From the NCBI GenBank assembly GCA_947568835.1, contig OX387612.1, positions 9,734,001 through 9,798,000 on the forward strand: a stretch of 64,000 nt of DNA, written 5' to 3'. Positions 1-11,879 of the stretch are shown here, in pieces. A program made the position numbers and the translations under genes. Numbering within the stretch: position 1 is the stretch's first letter; each line of letters opens with the position of its first letter. The notes under the pieces are model-generated. The model saw only the letters and a list, made by a program, of their open reading frames with translations. It did not search any database and was not told where the DNA came from. This DNA is from Protonemura montana. Lineage: Eukaryota; Arthropoda; Insecta; Plecoptera; Nemouridae.

Positions 1-174
1 CTCAATTGACAAACGTGACAAAGACTGCCTCAGACTGAAATCTTAATTCTTAAACAACGATATTTTTTAGCAGAGTTGAAATTTATGTTTTTTAGCCAGT
101 AAATTTATTAATTTAATTGTTGTTAATTTCCTCGACATATAACATATTTTGTTTAAAAAATCTGTTAAGCAGCA

Positions 175-565
175 GTTATTATTGGATGGGTGACCATCAT
201 ACACATGACCAGTTCTGTTCGGGAGAGAGGTTGGAGGGATGAAAGTTAAGCAACACGGCGCTGGATCAGGTATTGGACGGGTGACCATCATACACATGAC
301 CAGTTCTGTTCGGGAGAGAGGTTGAAGGGATGAAAGTTAGTACAGCAACTTCACTCGCCTTGCTTATCAACCTCTCGACAGCATGGATTTGTGGAGGAAT
401 CCCGTTGTTCGCGTTGTACCGTCCTTCGGAAGGGACGTTAAGCCGGTGGTCCTCTTGGTGCTCTTCAACAGGAATAGGATATATGCTGGCTCCTGGTTTG
501 ATTCATCATCATCCGTTCATTCACCAGCGCCATAATGCGTCGTTAAACAAAACATAAAAAATTAC
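175..565 (+). mobile_element. 5S rRNA-derived SINE with two tandem heads
   Basis: The head carries the 5S-like internal promoter block (AGTTAAGCAACAC, then GGACGGGTGACC, matching 5S box A and box C). A partial second head precedes it 91 bp upstream. A shared body follows (CTCTCGACAGCATGGATTTG, then CCTTCGGAAGGGACGTTAAG). The copy ends in the family tail GCGTCGTTAAAC and an A-rich run. Short ORFs across it are open by chance and recur in every copy, so they are not genes. The 5S homology rests on recalled 5S consensus; the family unity is seen directly in this window. Confidence 0.85.
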
Positions 566-1495
566 AAGCATACGTAGTTTAAACGACGATTCATGTTGTT
601 CAGCTCAACGCACTGAAGTTAATCATTAATGAGCGTAGCGACTGGAGCGAAATCTTTAATTTAATTTAACTCAGAAAATAAAACTTGTATGTGTACTGTT
701 TTTCGCATTTAGTTCGCCCTCTCCGATTGGAACAAATTTTACAAAACACATTTTTGTGCTCTCAACTTTGACTCACTGCGATTCCAGCAAATTTTGTCAG
801 GCAGTTTTGAAACAAATCAAATTTGCAACATTACCCAGATTTTTTATTAACATTTTTGAGTTAAACAGCCAAAAGAGTTGAATATTTCTTCACCAAACTT
901 TGCCAAGATGTGCAATACACCAAAAATCAAACATTTGTAAAGTTTTTGAGCCCGGATGTGGTTTCTTTTTTATTCACATATTTCCGACTAAATTGTGTCA
1001 ATTTTGACGGTTTTGATTTGATCTATAAAATGGATGGGCTTCACATTTTATCATTTGCTACGCTCATCCGACAACGGGGCTCAAATTGCGTTCGCAAAGC
1101 ACTAGTCAAAATAAAAAATCAATAAATATGAATAAATAGTTTGCTCAATTAAGAGGATTTTCCCAATTGTTTCCCCCTTATTTTCATTCCCTCGCAACCC
1201 TTTCAACCACAAGTACCATCTTCCCAATATTTCCATGTAAAATCGATACAAGTGTTCACATTAATTTTCAAACCTCGCCTCGCAAGTTATTAATCACGAT
1301 TCAGTTGTTAATTAGATGTGATCCCATAGGGAACGATTTTAATTGGGATTAAGTGACATCTATCTTGGTTTATACTTCCAGTGCCCCTGCGTGAGTTATC
1401 ATAGCAATTAGCATGTGTCAGTTGGATAGGCAGCCCGCTTTGCTCGGGCTTTGTGAGTACGGTATAAAGGTACATGATATGGTTCGTCCACAATC
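566..1495. other. AT-rich intergenic or intronic stretch
   Basis: I see no coding region, RNA gene or clear repeat here. Short ORFs on both strands lack splice context and resemble no family I know. Confidence 0.5.
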
Positions 1496-1502
1496 ACAAA
1501 AC

Positions 1503-3570
1503 ACATGTGACTCTGTCCCAGTGCAACTTTCACGTGTTCGACTGGGCATGTGACCCTGTCCCAGTGCAACTTTCACGTGTTCGACTGGGCATGTGACTCT
1601 GTCCCAGTGCAACTTTCACGTGTTCGACTGGGCATGTGACTCTGTTCCAGTGCAACTTTCACGTGTTCGACTGGTCATGTGACTCTGTCCCAGTGCAACT
1701 TTCACGTGTTCGACTGGGCATGTGACTCTGTCCCAGTGCAACTTTCACGTGTTCGACTGGGCATGTGACTCTGTCCCAGTGCAACTTTCACGTGTTCGAC
1801 TGGGCATGTGACTCTGTCCCAGTGCAACTTTCACGTGTTCGACTGGGCATGTGACTCTGTCCCAGTGCAACTTTCAAGTGTTCGACTGGGCATGTGACTC
1901 TGTCCCAGTGCAACTTTCACGTGTTCGACTGGGCATGTGACTCTGTCCCAGTGCAACTTTCACGTGTTCGACTGGGTATGTGACTCTGTCCCAGTGCAAC
2001 TTTCACGTGTTCGACTGGGCATGTGACTCTGTCCCAGTGCAACTTTCACGTGTTCGACTGGGTATGTGACTCTGTCCCAGTGCAACTTTCACGTGTTCGA
2101 CTGGGCATGTGACTCTGTCCCAGTGCAACTTTCACGTGTTCGACTGGGTATGTGACTCTGTCCCAGTGCAACTTTCACGTGTTCGACTGAGCATGTGACT
2201 CTGTCCCAGTGCAACTTTCACGTGTTCGACTGGGCATGTGACTCTGCCCCAGTGCAACTTTCACGTGTTCGACTGGGCATGTGACTCTGTCCCAGTTCAA
2301 CTTTCACGTGTTCGACTGGGCATGTGACTCTGCCCCAGTGCAACTTTCACGTGTTCGACTGGGCATGTGACTCTGTCCCAGTGCAACATTTACGTGTTCG
2401 ACTGGGCATGTGATTCTGCCCCAGTGAAACTTTCACGTGTTCGACTGGGCATGTGACTCTGTCCCAGTGCAATTTTCACGTGTTCGACTGGGCATGTGAC
2501 TCTGTCCCAGTGCAACTTTCACGTGTTCGACTGGGCATGTGACTCTGTCCCAGTGCAACTTTCACGTGTTCGACTGGGCATGTGACTCTGTCCCAGTGCA
2601 ACTTTCACGTGTTCGACTGGGCATGTGAATCTGCCCCAGTGCAACTTTCTCGTGTTCGACTGGGCATGTGACTCTGTCCCAGTGCAACTTTCACGTGTTC
2701 AACTGGGCATGTGACTCTGTCCCAGTGCAACTTTCACGTGTTCGACTGGGCATGTGACTCTGTCCCAGTGCAATTTTCACGTGTTCGACTGGGCATGTGA
2801 CTCTGTCCCAGTGCAACTTTCACGTGTTCGACTGGGCATGTGACTCTGCCCCAGTGCAACTTTCACGTGTTCGACTGGGCATGTGACTCTGTCCCAGTGC
2901 AACTTTCACGTGTTCAACTGGACATGTGACTCTGTCCCAGTGCAACTTTCACGTGTTCGACTGGGCATGTGACTTTGTCCCAGTGCAACTTTCACGTGTT
3001 CGACTGGGCGTGTGACTCTGCCCCAGTGCAACTTTCACGTGTTCGACTGGGCATGTGACTCTGTCCCAGTGCAACTTTCACGTGTTCGACTGGGCATGTG
3101 ACTCTGTCCCAGTGCAACTTTCACGTGTTCGACTGGGCATGTGACTCTGTCCCCGTGCAACTTTCACGTGTTCGACTGGGCATGTGACTCTGCCCCAGTG
3201 CAACTTTCACGTTTTCGACTGGGCATGTGACTCTGCCCCAGTGGAACTTTCACGTGTTCGACTGGGCATGTGACTCTGTCCCAGTGCAACTTTCACGTGT
3301 TCGACTGGGCATGTGACTCTGTCCCAGTGCAACTTTCACGTGTTCGACTGGGCAAGTGACTCTGCTCCAGTGCAACTTTCACGTGTTCGACTGGGCATGT
3401 GACTCTGTCCCAGTGCAACTGTCACGTGTTCGACTGGGCACGTGACTCTGTCCCAGTGCAACTTTCACGTGTTCGACTGGGCATGTGACTTTGCCCCAGT
3501 GCAACTTTCACGTGTTCGACTGGGCATGTGACTCTGTCCCAGTCCAACTTTCACGTGTTCGACTGGCAGA
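1503..3570 (+). repeat. 43-bp minisatellite array, about 48 copies
   Basis: A 43-bp unit repeats head to tail with point variants only. Each unit contains CCCAGT, 18 bases, then ACTGGG (inverted repeat), with the palindrome CACGTG between them. The same unit forms arrays near 16 kb (inverted), 21.2 kb, 31.9 kb and 63.9 kb. Array ORFs on either strand are spurious. Confidence 0.97.
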
Positions 3571-3725
3571 GTTTCTCGCACTCGGGTCACTCCCGGTGCA
3601 TTTTTCTTGCTCCAAGAATTTTGACTTCACAATTGTAAAACAAGTGAATGCACTGACAGCTAGTGGTCACGTGTTCGGGTAGGAGCGCTCTCGCTCGGAA
3701 CTGGTGCAAACTCAGTGGGAATCAG
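3567..3725 (+). repeat. Conserved 3' module following the 43-bp array
   Basis: Directly after the last 43-bp unit comes a non-repetitive block of about 160 bp (GGCAGAGTTTCTCGCACTCG through GGAGCGCTCTCGCTCGG to GGTGCAAACTCAGTGG). The same block follows the arrays ending near 22.70 kb and 34.76 kb, and in reverse near 15.93 kb. It therefore belongs to a mobile unit that carries the minisatellite. GAGCG-CTCT-CGCTC can form a small hairpin. Confidence 0.85.
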
Positions 3726-3729
3726 CGAT

Positions 3730-4785
3730 TTTTTTAACAGTTTCTTTTGAAAATTATCTTTACTTTTTGTTTTAATAGCTGTGTTTTTTTATAATTTTAA
3801 AGTAATGCGCACAACCCTAAAATAGCTTACACCAAAGAAAAGCTCTGTTATGTCTTTCGTATTTCCTTCCTTTTTGAATTAAGCTCAGCCCTCCACCAAA
3901 GAGGAAAACGTAATCTTGTTAATCTCATGAAAATTCCAATTTCCTTGCAATCTTTCCGCCTTGAGCGTCTTGACGCATTTCACTCCTGGCAGTCATTTTT
4001 TCAGCGCAAATTGGTCATTATTTCTTTAGCGCAGTTGCACAACAATCGAGATTATAATTCTATTTCTAAAACTTTGTTCACTAATCATTAGCAATTAGAA
4101 AAATCATTAAATCTTTTAAGAAGTGTTATAAGGTTATCGCACAAGCAAACATGCTTTTTCTTTCATAATTTTAGCTAAGAACGAAGTAACAAAATATGTT
4201 CATACTGCTTCTTATGAATTTTTACTTTTATAGTGCAATTTGAATCTATGTAGGTAATGTGAGTTATAAACACAGCTTGGATTGTAAAGTTGATATGATC
4301 TATTATGTTAATACCTGACAAGATGAAACGGAATCGAACGAAAATCTCCTCATTGCCTCGCGAAACCTGCAGTTCACTTCGTGATGTACTTTAATGTTAT
4401 ACAGGTTTGATCAATTAAATGGGAAAAAGATTTAAAAAAAAGATAAATAATTGAAAAATGTGACTTTACTTTGATATGAAGTTATGCATGTTTCAACCTT
4501 ACTAAGGTATATGTCTCAAAGTTAAATCTACAACTAGATTAGTATTTCAAGAAATTCCCTCCGAGTCTTGCCGTTATTTCTTGTTACAATCTCGCAGATT
4601 AAATCCCACCGTCGCTACGGCAACGCGGGTCTCGAGATCAAATCAACTTGGGTTTCACCGAACTACGAAGGGATCAGCCGCCCTTTGAAATCCTTTGAAA
4701 TCTCAATACATGCCAGATTAAAGGTGATATGACAGGCTTTTGTGTGTAGTACTTAACCCCTGTTCAACGAGAGAACATTTAACTA
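3730..4785. other. AT-rich stretch, nothing recognised
   Basis: No coding exon, RNA gene or repeated block was recognised. GC rises slightly near 4600-4690 without a convincing reading frame. Confidence 0.5.
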
Positions 4786-4787
4786 CC

Positions 4788-4885
4788 GACAGAGGCGCCA
4801 CCGGTCGTCTTAGAGTGACATGCAGGTCAACTGTCATTTTTTTAAACACTAACAAACATCTCCGCTGATGTTTGCTATTTTCGTT
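4788..4885 (+). repeat. Dispersed repeat block, copy 1 of 3
   Basis: The block starts GAGGCGCCACCGGTCGTCTT and runs through CAACTGTCATTTTTTTAAAC to CATCTCCGCTGATG. It recurs at 10506-10605 and 45358-45460. It is probably a fragment of an unclassified transposable element, and its ends cannot be set from three copies. Confidence 0.65.
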
Positions 4886-5104
4886 CTGTTCTAAAGCGTT
4901 TTGTCGTCCCAAGATATTTGGTTATTTCGAGCTATTCGAGCTACCTTTCTGCCAATAATAGCAAACTTGGGAACTAGTTTCCAGATATAATAAGTATTCT
5001 GAAATAACGCCACTTAAATATTAACTGTTACTTCATTCAGAGGTTGGTATCTATGCTCGGTGGTAGATGTCGGTATGGTTTTACTTTTTAAATTGATACC
5101 GACT

Positions 5105-5445
5105 CTTTATGATGGTTTTTAAACTCATGTCTACTTGATTTATCCTTAGCACTAGTTATAAGAAAAACTATTTGAACTGGGTTTTGATTGCTAAGCAAAG
5201 GGAAATTAAATTTCCCGACCTTTCGTTACATATACTAGTTGCTTCTTCAAGGGTTAACATGCATTTTGTATGCTTGAACTAAGTAATTGTTATAATTTTA
5301 TGTGGTTCTTTTAAAAATTGTCAGGACTGCTCTAACCCTTGAAGTAGTAACTAGTACATGTTACAAAACGTCGGCAAATTTAGTTGTCCTTTACTTAGCA
5401 TTCAAAACCCATTTCAAATAGTTTTTTTTGATAACCGACTCTATT
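5105..5445. mobile_element. Fold-back element (long-TIR MITE)
   Basis: The left arm (5105-5254: AACTATTTGAACTGGGTTTT, GCTAAGCAAAGGG, GCTTCTTCAAGGGTT) is complementary to the right arm (5335-5440: AACCCTTGAAGTAGTAAC, CCTTTACTTAGC, CAAAACCCATTTCAAATAG). The arms also match the shorter fold-back copy at 31436-31612. No ORF is present, so the element is non-autonomous. A degenerate arm lies near 6105-6150. Confidence 0.75.
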
Positions 5446-5449
5446 TACA

Positions 5450-6990
5450 GACTCTGTTAGGCAATATTTAGGTGATTTGAGGTATTTTTTTTCAATTAGA
5501 AATCAAATTGAGTCCACCTAGGTTATCTTCATAATTAATTATACGAAAACAGTATTTACAGTCTTAATAAAAAAATTACTAATAACTGTAATTGTGTGTA
5601 ATACTGCACTTGTGCTGGCGTGTTTGCACAAATATCTTATCACAATTTCTAAGCCTTACCGTCCGCACTCTGCGTACTCTGAAAGCACTCCCAGAGGGCC
5701 ACTAAATAGTTGAGCGTATTATGCCTGTGATAACTTGCAGGCTCCACGTCGAATGAGTATAGCTATGACGGGACAGTCCTCAGGGATGCATTGGGAGAGG
5801 AAAGACCCAGCACTGCGACAATTTCCGGGTTCGGAGCAGAACGATATTATCCACGCTTACAGATTTTCTTCAAATCATGTTACTATTACTTTTTCTGTTG
5901 AAAGATTATTTGTGTTTCATTAGTTATTCTAAACCAATTATATTGTTCCTGATCAAATCAAATTGTAAAAAAAAAATATCAAATATAATTTATAAATATA
6001 TTCTGTAAATACTGAGTGGAAACTGTGTAAATATAGCAAGTTTCGACCAAAAATTTTGATTTTATAGGTAAAATTTGTGCCTCAGAAGCTTTAAATGTTT
6101 TGCCCTTGATAAAGTAACTGGTACGTGCTAGGAAACGTTCGGAAAACGGCGATACTTTGCTTGCCAGACCAAAAATTACGTGAAAAATTAGAAAATTCTT
6201 TCTGAACGAATGATGTTAACGTTGGGATGTTATAAGCTATATTATTATAATTATAATAATATGAATAATAATAATAATACCAAAGTTTCAAAAGTTCTTG
6301 CGCTTAGATTTCAGCAAAACAATCACAAGACATTGAGTTTCCATACCCAATAGCAATCATTTTTCACACACAAAAAGCTATGAAATGAAATTGGAAAAAC
6401 AGATCAACTGTGTGCCAAGAGAGAAAATCTCATCTGAAGGTAATTTCCATCACAAGTACACACATACTAGTCTGACCATGTCCTGAATAACCAATATCCA
6501 AACCTCATCATCGAAAGTATGCCAACAAATCCAAAAAAAAACCTATCATATCATTTCAAAAAACCAACTCCGAAAACACATCTCAGATAAGCATGCAAAT
6601 TGGCCACGCTGCAAACCTATTCCACACCCAGTCCAACTATTTACCATCACAATACCATAGGGGGGAAAAAAAACCAACCCCATATCCCCTTTACAAAGAC
6701 TTATCTGGTGCAATGAGTCATGTGATGTTAACACGTTTCCTTGATAAGACAGGGGCGCGTTACCCCCCTCCTAAGAAGGATGGGATGGGGGGACACTTGT
6801 AGGGGTAGGGGCGGTGGGTGTGGTATTGCAGAGCTGATGGTAATCCACCGAAAGGATTACCACAGTGTCGGTGACGTTGTTGGGGATTTTTCGCGTGGGG
6901 GTTGGGTTTTTGTTTTGGATTGGATTGTTTTAATGGCTTTGTTTGATGGCTTCCTGCTCTGATATCTCGTGTAGATGAGGTGTTTGTTGA
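5450..6990. other. Gene-free stretch with a weak exon-like patch
   Basis: A GC-richer patch at 5740-5860 follows an acceptor-like TAACTTGCAG on the plus strand, but no clear donor closes it and I cannot assign its translation. A degenerate fold-back arm sits near 6105-6150. A G-rich run lies at 6770-6830. Other short ORFs look like chance. Confidence 0.45.
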
Positions 6991-6997
6991 CATTTAT

Positions 6998-7075
6998 CAA
7001 TTGGAAAGGAAGCTAGACTGGAAAAGTGTGCAACCGAATCGGGATACGAACCCGGGACCTCTTAATCAATTTACC
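6998..7075 (-). mobile_element. tRNA-derived SINE fragment
   Basis: Read on the minus strand it contains box-B-like GGTTCGTATCCC. On the plus strand GGAAGCTAGACTGGAAAA is followed by GTGCAACC. The same arrangement recurs at 25373-25480 in a more complete copy with box A. This copy is truncated after the B box. Confidence 0.6.
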
Positions 7076-7259
7076 TATAAGAAAATCTCTTATTTCGTCG
7101 CTCTTGCTAGCTACGTGGGTCGGTCGGTGGAAAACTTGGACACATTGAAAAAGTGTCTATGACAATTTTAGCCAATTACAATTTGAATTTATGTTATCTT
7201 TAATAAGCAATTCTTGATTATATGCAATTTACTCGATTATACTTGGTATTTATCAAGCA

Positions 7260-7405
7260 ATTATATATATTTGAGCGTTAATTTGCGAGAAATTAATTTG
7301 TTAACACTCGAAACGACGGTGACTTCATAAGGAAGCGCCATCTCATCGATAAAGAAGTCATTTGACGGTCATTTTTCACAAAGACAGTTCAACATTAACT
7401 CTATG
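7260..7405 (-). mobile_element. MITE fragment of the long-TIR family
   Basis: It contains GAGCGTTAATTTGCGAGAAA, GACGGTGACTTC and GAAGTCATTTGACGGTCATT followed by a CACAAAGACAG-like end. These blocks recur in the elements near 19.1, 26.3, 39.1, 39.3-39.8, 59.1 and 60.9-61.3 kb. No coding capacity is seen. Confidence 0.6.
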
Positions 7406-7821
7406 ATTGTACGGTAATACATTTCACTTACTGTCTCCGTACTCACTTTAATCTTGTATTTGTGCCTGTCGTATTCTTCTAATGCAGTACGTAGCAATGT
7501 ACAGAGAGCAATCTAACCGTGACAAACCTCACGTACGGCGATCTCATAAACCCCGTGTGCAAGCAATAACTCCTAGATGAATTTCTCCCAGACCAACGTG
7601 GGGACGTATAAACAAAATAGAATGGTTTAACGACGCAATTCCGTTGCGTCAATCTCCATGGACGTGGAAACGCAATAAACCACGTTGACGCGAATTGTCA
7701 CGACAGTGGAATTAATCCAAGAACGTTTGTTGATCTTTGGTCTGGACTTTTTATTCGTTTCTGGTCTGGACATCAATTTACCATATGTTTCAGTTGTAAA
7801 AGTTTAGTAGAAAGATTCACC

Positions 7822-8345
7822 AGAGTTAAGCAACACTGCGCTGGGTCAGGTATTGGATGGGTGACCATCATGCACATGACCAGTTCTGTTCGGGAGAGAG
7901 GTTGGAGGGATGAAAGTTAAGCAACACTGCGCTGGGTCAGGTATTGGATGGGTGACCATCATACACATGACCAGTTCGGTTCAGGAGAGAGATTGGAGGG
8001 ATGAAAGATAAGCAACACTGCGCTGGATCAGGTATTGGATGGGTGACCATCATACACGTGACCAGTTCTGTTCGGGAGAGAGGTTGGAGGGATGAAAGTT
8101 AAGCAACACAGCGCTGGGTCAGGTATTGGATGAGTGACTATCATACACATGACCAGTTCTGTTCGGGAGAGAGGTTGAAGGGATGAAAGTTAGTACAGCA
8201 ACTTCACTCGCCTTGCTTATCAACCTCTCGACAGCATGACTTTGTGGAGGAATCCTGCTGTTCGCGTTGTACCGTCCTTTGGAAGGGACGTTAAGCCGGT
8301 GGTAACGTAAGTCCTCTTCGACAGAAGGAGGGTCGACAGCATACT
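7822..8345 (+). mobile_element. 5S-derived SINE with four tandem heads, 3' truncated
   Basis: Heads with AGTTAAGCAACACTGCGCTG and GGATGGGTGACC recur every 91 bp (first GTATTGGATGG near 7850, next near 7942, and so on). They join the shared body (CTCTCGACAGCATG, GGAAGGGACGTTAAGCCGG) near 8175. The family tail is missing, so the copy ends early. Confidence 0.85.
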
Positions 8346-9315
8346 TTTTAGGCTACACTGGACTTATATAAGAAATCTACAATTCTAAAAATGTACAAAG
8401 CAGTGATTGTGAATTAGAGCAGGTACTAAGTAAAGCAAGTTCCCAAAAATGAAACCTGTAAAATGACTATGATGTCATTCATTTTGTTCTAAAAATGGAA
8501 TTGAGACCGCACCGAACTAACATCAAAACTGAACACACTCATAAAAACTCGAAATTGTTTCTAAAATATGAATTACGATAAAACCAAGAAGCCATTGCTC
8601 TCATGAAGTACCTCCAAGCAGTTTCAAAGTAAAGACACAGAAATACATTGCAAATAAATGAGCTGTCCAAGAGACCTGCAAAATATGAAACCAAAATGAT
8701 CTTTCTTCTCAGCCAGGACGCGTCATGGGGCACGAAAGTTAATCAAGAAGGACCCCCCAGTGTGACACCAAGCTGATATTATTCTGTCATAACACTCTCT
8801 TGCCCACCCCTCAGCCCCACCCTCTGAACCCCTTGCATGACATTAATGTTATTCATGAGTGGGGAATCCCCGGAGGGTAAGACCAGACGAGATCAAGGTA
8901 GTGCATCTTCAATAAGGGTGCACGGGAATCGGGAGTGAGCAATGGGTTATCTATATCTATTCTGTCAGGTATTTTGCACGTCTTGAAGATATGCAATTAT
9001 TGTTTTCTATGGTTAGTTAAGCGTAATTCAATGTTGAGACAGTAAAATATCTGGAGTAGACCGTGGAATTGCAGATTGGAGTTCTGAGTTCCGAGGTCTG
9101 TAGTCTCCATGTCGGGAATTCTAACAATTGAGTACAATCGCTATGATTAGAATTTCTACTGGAAGTCCTGGGATATAGCTAAGTCAAGATATACCATGAA
9201 CACTATGCTGAAAGCCAGGCTGGCAGCTTGAAAAGTTGACGAATATTATACTGTGATTACGCCTAAAAGCGAACTGCTTTTATCAAGATTATAATTTGTC
9301 AAAATCTTTCTTAAG
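8346..9315. other. Gene-free stretch
   Basis: No exon, RNA gene or known repeat was recognised. A GC-richer patch at 8740-8930 has no sustained reading frame. Confidence 0.45.
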
Positions 9316-9660
9316 CTACCAAACGTATAATCTACCATTGAACCTCCTATGCTAGGCCATGATATACCCGTGGTAACATAAGATAGCAGAATTGAGAAGC
9401 TCTGTCAGGCGATCTCAGCATCTCCATGGCTACCAAACGTTGAATCTACCATTGAACCTCCTATGCTAGGCCATGATATACCCGTGGTAACATAAGATAG
9501 CAGAATTGAGAAGCTCTGTCAGGCAATCTCAGCATCTCCACGGCTACCAAACGTTGAATCTACCATTGAACCTCCTATGCTAGGCCATGATATACCCGTG
9601 GTAACATAAGATAGCAGAATTGAGAAGCTCTGTCAGGCGATCTCAGCATCTCCATGGCTC
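9316..9660 (+). repeat. 114-bp tandem repeat, three copies
   Basis: Units begin CTACCAAACG at 9316, 9430 and 9544 and end in GATCTCAGCATCTCCATGG-like sequence. The three units differ at only a few positions, which indicates recent tandem duplication. No similar unit was seen elsewhere in the window. Confidence 0.95.
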
Positions 9661-9661
9661 C

Positions 9662-10500
9662 CAAAAATATAGTTTTCAATTATATTTTAGAAAAACACAT
9701 GTTGCGCGCCCAATAATTACACGAAATACATTTAATGAATTCCTTCTGATGAAATTGGTTCGGGATATATTTTAATGCCAACCGTACGATTTGAAATTTG
9801 GAGTTTTCCCTTTTCTCCAGTATAAGAAGAATGGTCAATTGCAACTCAATAACAACTCAAGATTTTAGCAACCCGTTCTGCCAAGTAGCTTAAATGCAAT
9901 AAAATAAGTCAATAAAATCCCGAAACCAGTGTGTAACATTTTTGTACGTGGTCCCAACTCAACACGAATTCAACTCACGTCTAGGTTATGTTAGCCTTTG
10001 GGGTAGTTAGAGACCTGCTCTGTAATTAGACTAATTTGCAAACGGGCGAGGGTTGGCATTCTGTGTGGGGTGGTTTTGGGCACGTGCTGGCTGGTGGCCG
10101 TGGGGTACAACTGCTCGATGGGGCCAGACTCGCGTACAGAATGGATAACTGTTTGAAAATGATGTGCGTTTGATCATAGTGTATACGGATGATGAATGCC
10201 AAGAAATTTGTGTCGTGGTTTAGTCGTTTTCAATCAAAGTTCAATCAGGCTTATGATGATTTTTTTTTTATTAATTTAATTCTAGGCTAACCTGGTTGTG
10301 TAACCTGTAGTGTCGTTTTGAAAAATGAGCAATTTGCTTCTTTGCGACGAGGTAAGATTTTTTTTTTTAAGATCTTTCTCATATTAAAAAGGATAGAACA
10401 GGGTCAAAAAGTGCAAAAAAAACCAGATAAATACACCAAAATATTGAAACCTATAAACTCGATTAGTTTGAACTATGTTTTGTTCATCAATAGTATATAA
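9662..10500. other. Gene-free stretch
   Basis: AT-rich sequence with a GC-richer patch at 10040-10140 that gives no convincing exon. Nothing further is supported. Confidence 0.45.
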
Positions 10501-10505
10501 ATTTC

Positions 10506-10605
10506 GCGGCAGAGGCGCCACCGGTCGTTTTAAGCTGTCATGTATCCCAACTGTCATTTTTTTAAAACACTACAAACCATCTCCGATGATGTCTGTTTCA
10601 CCCAA
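10506..10605 (+). repeat. Dispersed repeat block, copy 2 of 3
   Basis: It contains CAGAGGCGCCACCGGTCG and CAACTGTCATTTTTTTAAAA followed by ACCATCTCCGATGATGTCTG, matching the blocks at 4788 and 45358. Confidence 0.65.
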
Positions 10606-11165
10606 AGCAAAGACCAGCTCCCTGTTTTTCATCCCATCGCCAAATAAAACAAAGGCACCAGACGCTTCCTACCCCCTCGCTAAGTGCCAGACAGCATCAA
10701 CCCTCAAAAAAACAAACCCACAAAGTTTGATGGGTACCGGTCGTTTCCATCGTAAAGCCGGGAGAACCGGAAAGCATTAACGCCGTTCGCGGCGAACCAA
10801 CTCGCTTGGGAGAAAGTGCACATGCACGGATGATCCGGTTCCGGTACATAAATAATTCCAGTAATGTACTCGTAATTGTGACCCACCCTCCCTCTGCCTG
10901 CCCTTCGTGTTGCGCCCCCCCCCCCCCCCCTTCGTAATATAGTTGCACCCCCCGTCACGGCGTAGCCTGGTTAATGGACCCGTCTTTATTATTATACCGA
11001 GAAGAGAGATAGCCAGTTACCAGTACGCAAGGGAGATTTTGTGCTTGCTAGAAGAATATGTTTAGCACACTTATTTTAATTTCATCTGCCCGGTTCCTAA
11101 ATATTTTTTTTTTTTAGTTTTGCTTAATACTGGGATTTTTTTTTTATATCTCTGCAAAAACAAAT
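10606..11165. other. Gene-free stretch with a 16-C run
   Basis: Overlapping ORFs on both strands at 10475-10960 have no family resemblance and include the uninterrupted C run at 10915-10930. I treat them as chance. Confidence 0.45.
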
Positions 11166-11602
11166 TGCATTCGCGAAGTCACGTGTTTGATCCTGGTGAC
11201 CGGCTATCCTGGTAGTGAGAGCGCCATGTCTGCCTTGCATTCAGGAGGTCCTAGGTTTGATCCTGGTGGCCGGCTATACTGGTAGTGAGAGCACCATGTC
11301 TGCCTTGCATTCAGGAGGTCCCATGTTCGATCCTGGTGGCCGGCTATCCTGTTGGTGAGAGCGCCATGTCTGCCTTGCATTCGGGAGGTCCTAGGTTTGA
11401 TCCTGGTGGCCTGCTATCCTGGTAGTGAGAGCGCCATGTCTGCCTTGCATTCTCTAGTCCGTTACTTGCCGGCGCAGGGTTTACCCTCCTCCCTTCTAAG
11501 CTAGGTTCATCATCATCCTCATCGTCACCTACTCATTCACCGATGCCATTTGACTAGAACCACAGGGTATATAATCAAAACAGTGCGTCGTTAAACCTCA
11601 CG
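11166..11602 (+). mobile_element. tRNA-like-headed SINE with tandem heads and the 5S-SINE tail
   Basis: A 70-bp unit recurs with TGCCTTGCAT at 11231, 11301, 11371 and 11441. Each unit resembles a tRNA, with TGAGAGCGCC after a box-A-like stretch, an anticodon-loop-like CTTGCAT, and box-B-like GGTTTGATCC. From about 11456 the sequence switches to the 3' body of the 5S-derived SINEs (GCGCAGGGTTTACCCTCC, TCATCATCATCCTCATC, ACTCATTCACCGATGCC) and ends in GTGCGTCGTTAAAC. This looks like a head-swapped relative of the 5S family. Confidence 0.8.
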
Positions 11603-11747
11603 ATTTGATTTATCTTCTCTCAAAACGTAGCCGAAAAATGAAAATGTTTGAAAATACTCTCAGCTCAGCTCAATATATGACGGGTCTGAGTTTTCCTGAA
11701 GAGAGAATGTAATATCGGTAAGCACAGACTTTTCACCGCTACTTTAC

Positions 11748-11877
11748 CTGAGAAGATGAAAGAGCCGTCACTCGAGAAAATTGGAAAAGTCAAGTCTTGT
11801 GAACCACTTATATTGATTGCAAAGGCAGCTGGAGCTTTCTTAGAAATACCGTCTTTCAAAGAAATATTTTGTAAAAA
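11748..11877 (-). other. Possible unassigned exon
   Basis: On the minus strand a reading frame of about 43 codons runs into a strong donor (CTCAG followed by GTAAAGT at 11747). The upstream acceptor is weak (ATCGAG, preceded by an A-rich rather than pyrimidine-rich run). Surrounding DNA is AT-rich and unremarkable. I do not recognise the peptide and it does not resemble ChAT. It may be chance. Confidence 0.2.
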
Positions 11878-11879
11878 CT

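Noticed and set aside
1503-3570. Regular short repeats suggesting a CRISPR array
   Set aside because: Units are directly adjacent with no variable spacers, no cas genes are present, and the genome is eukaryotic.
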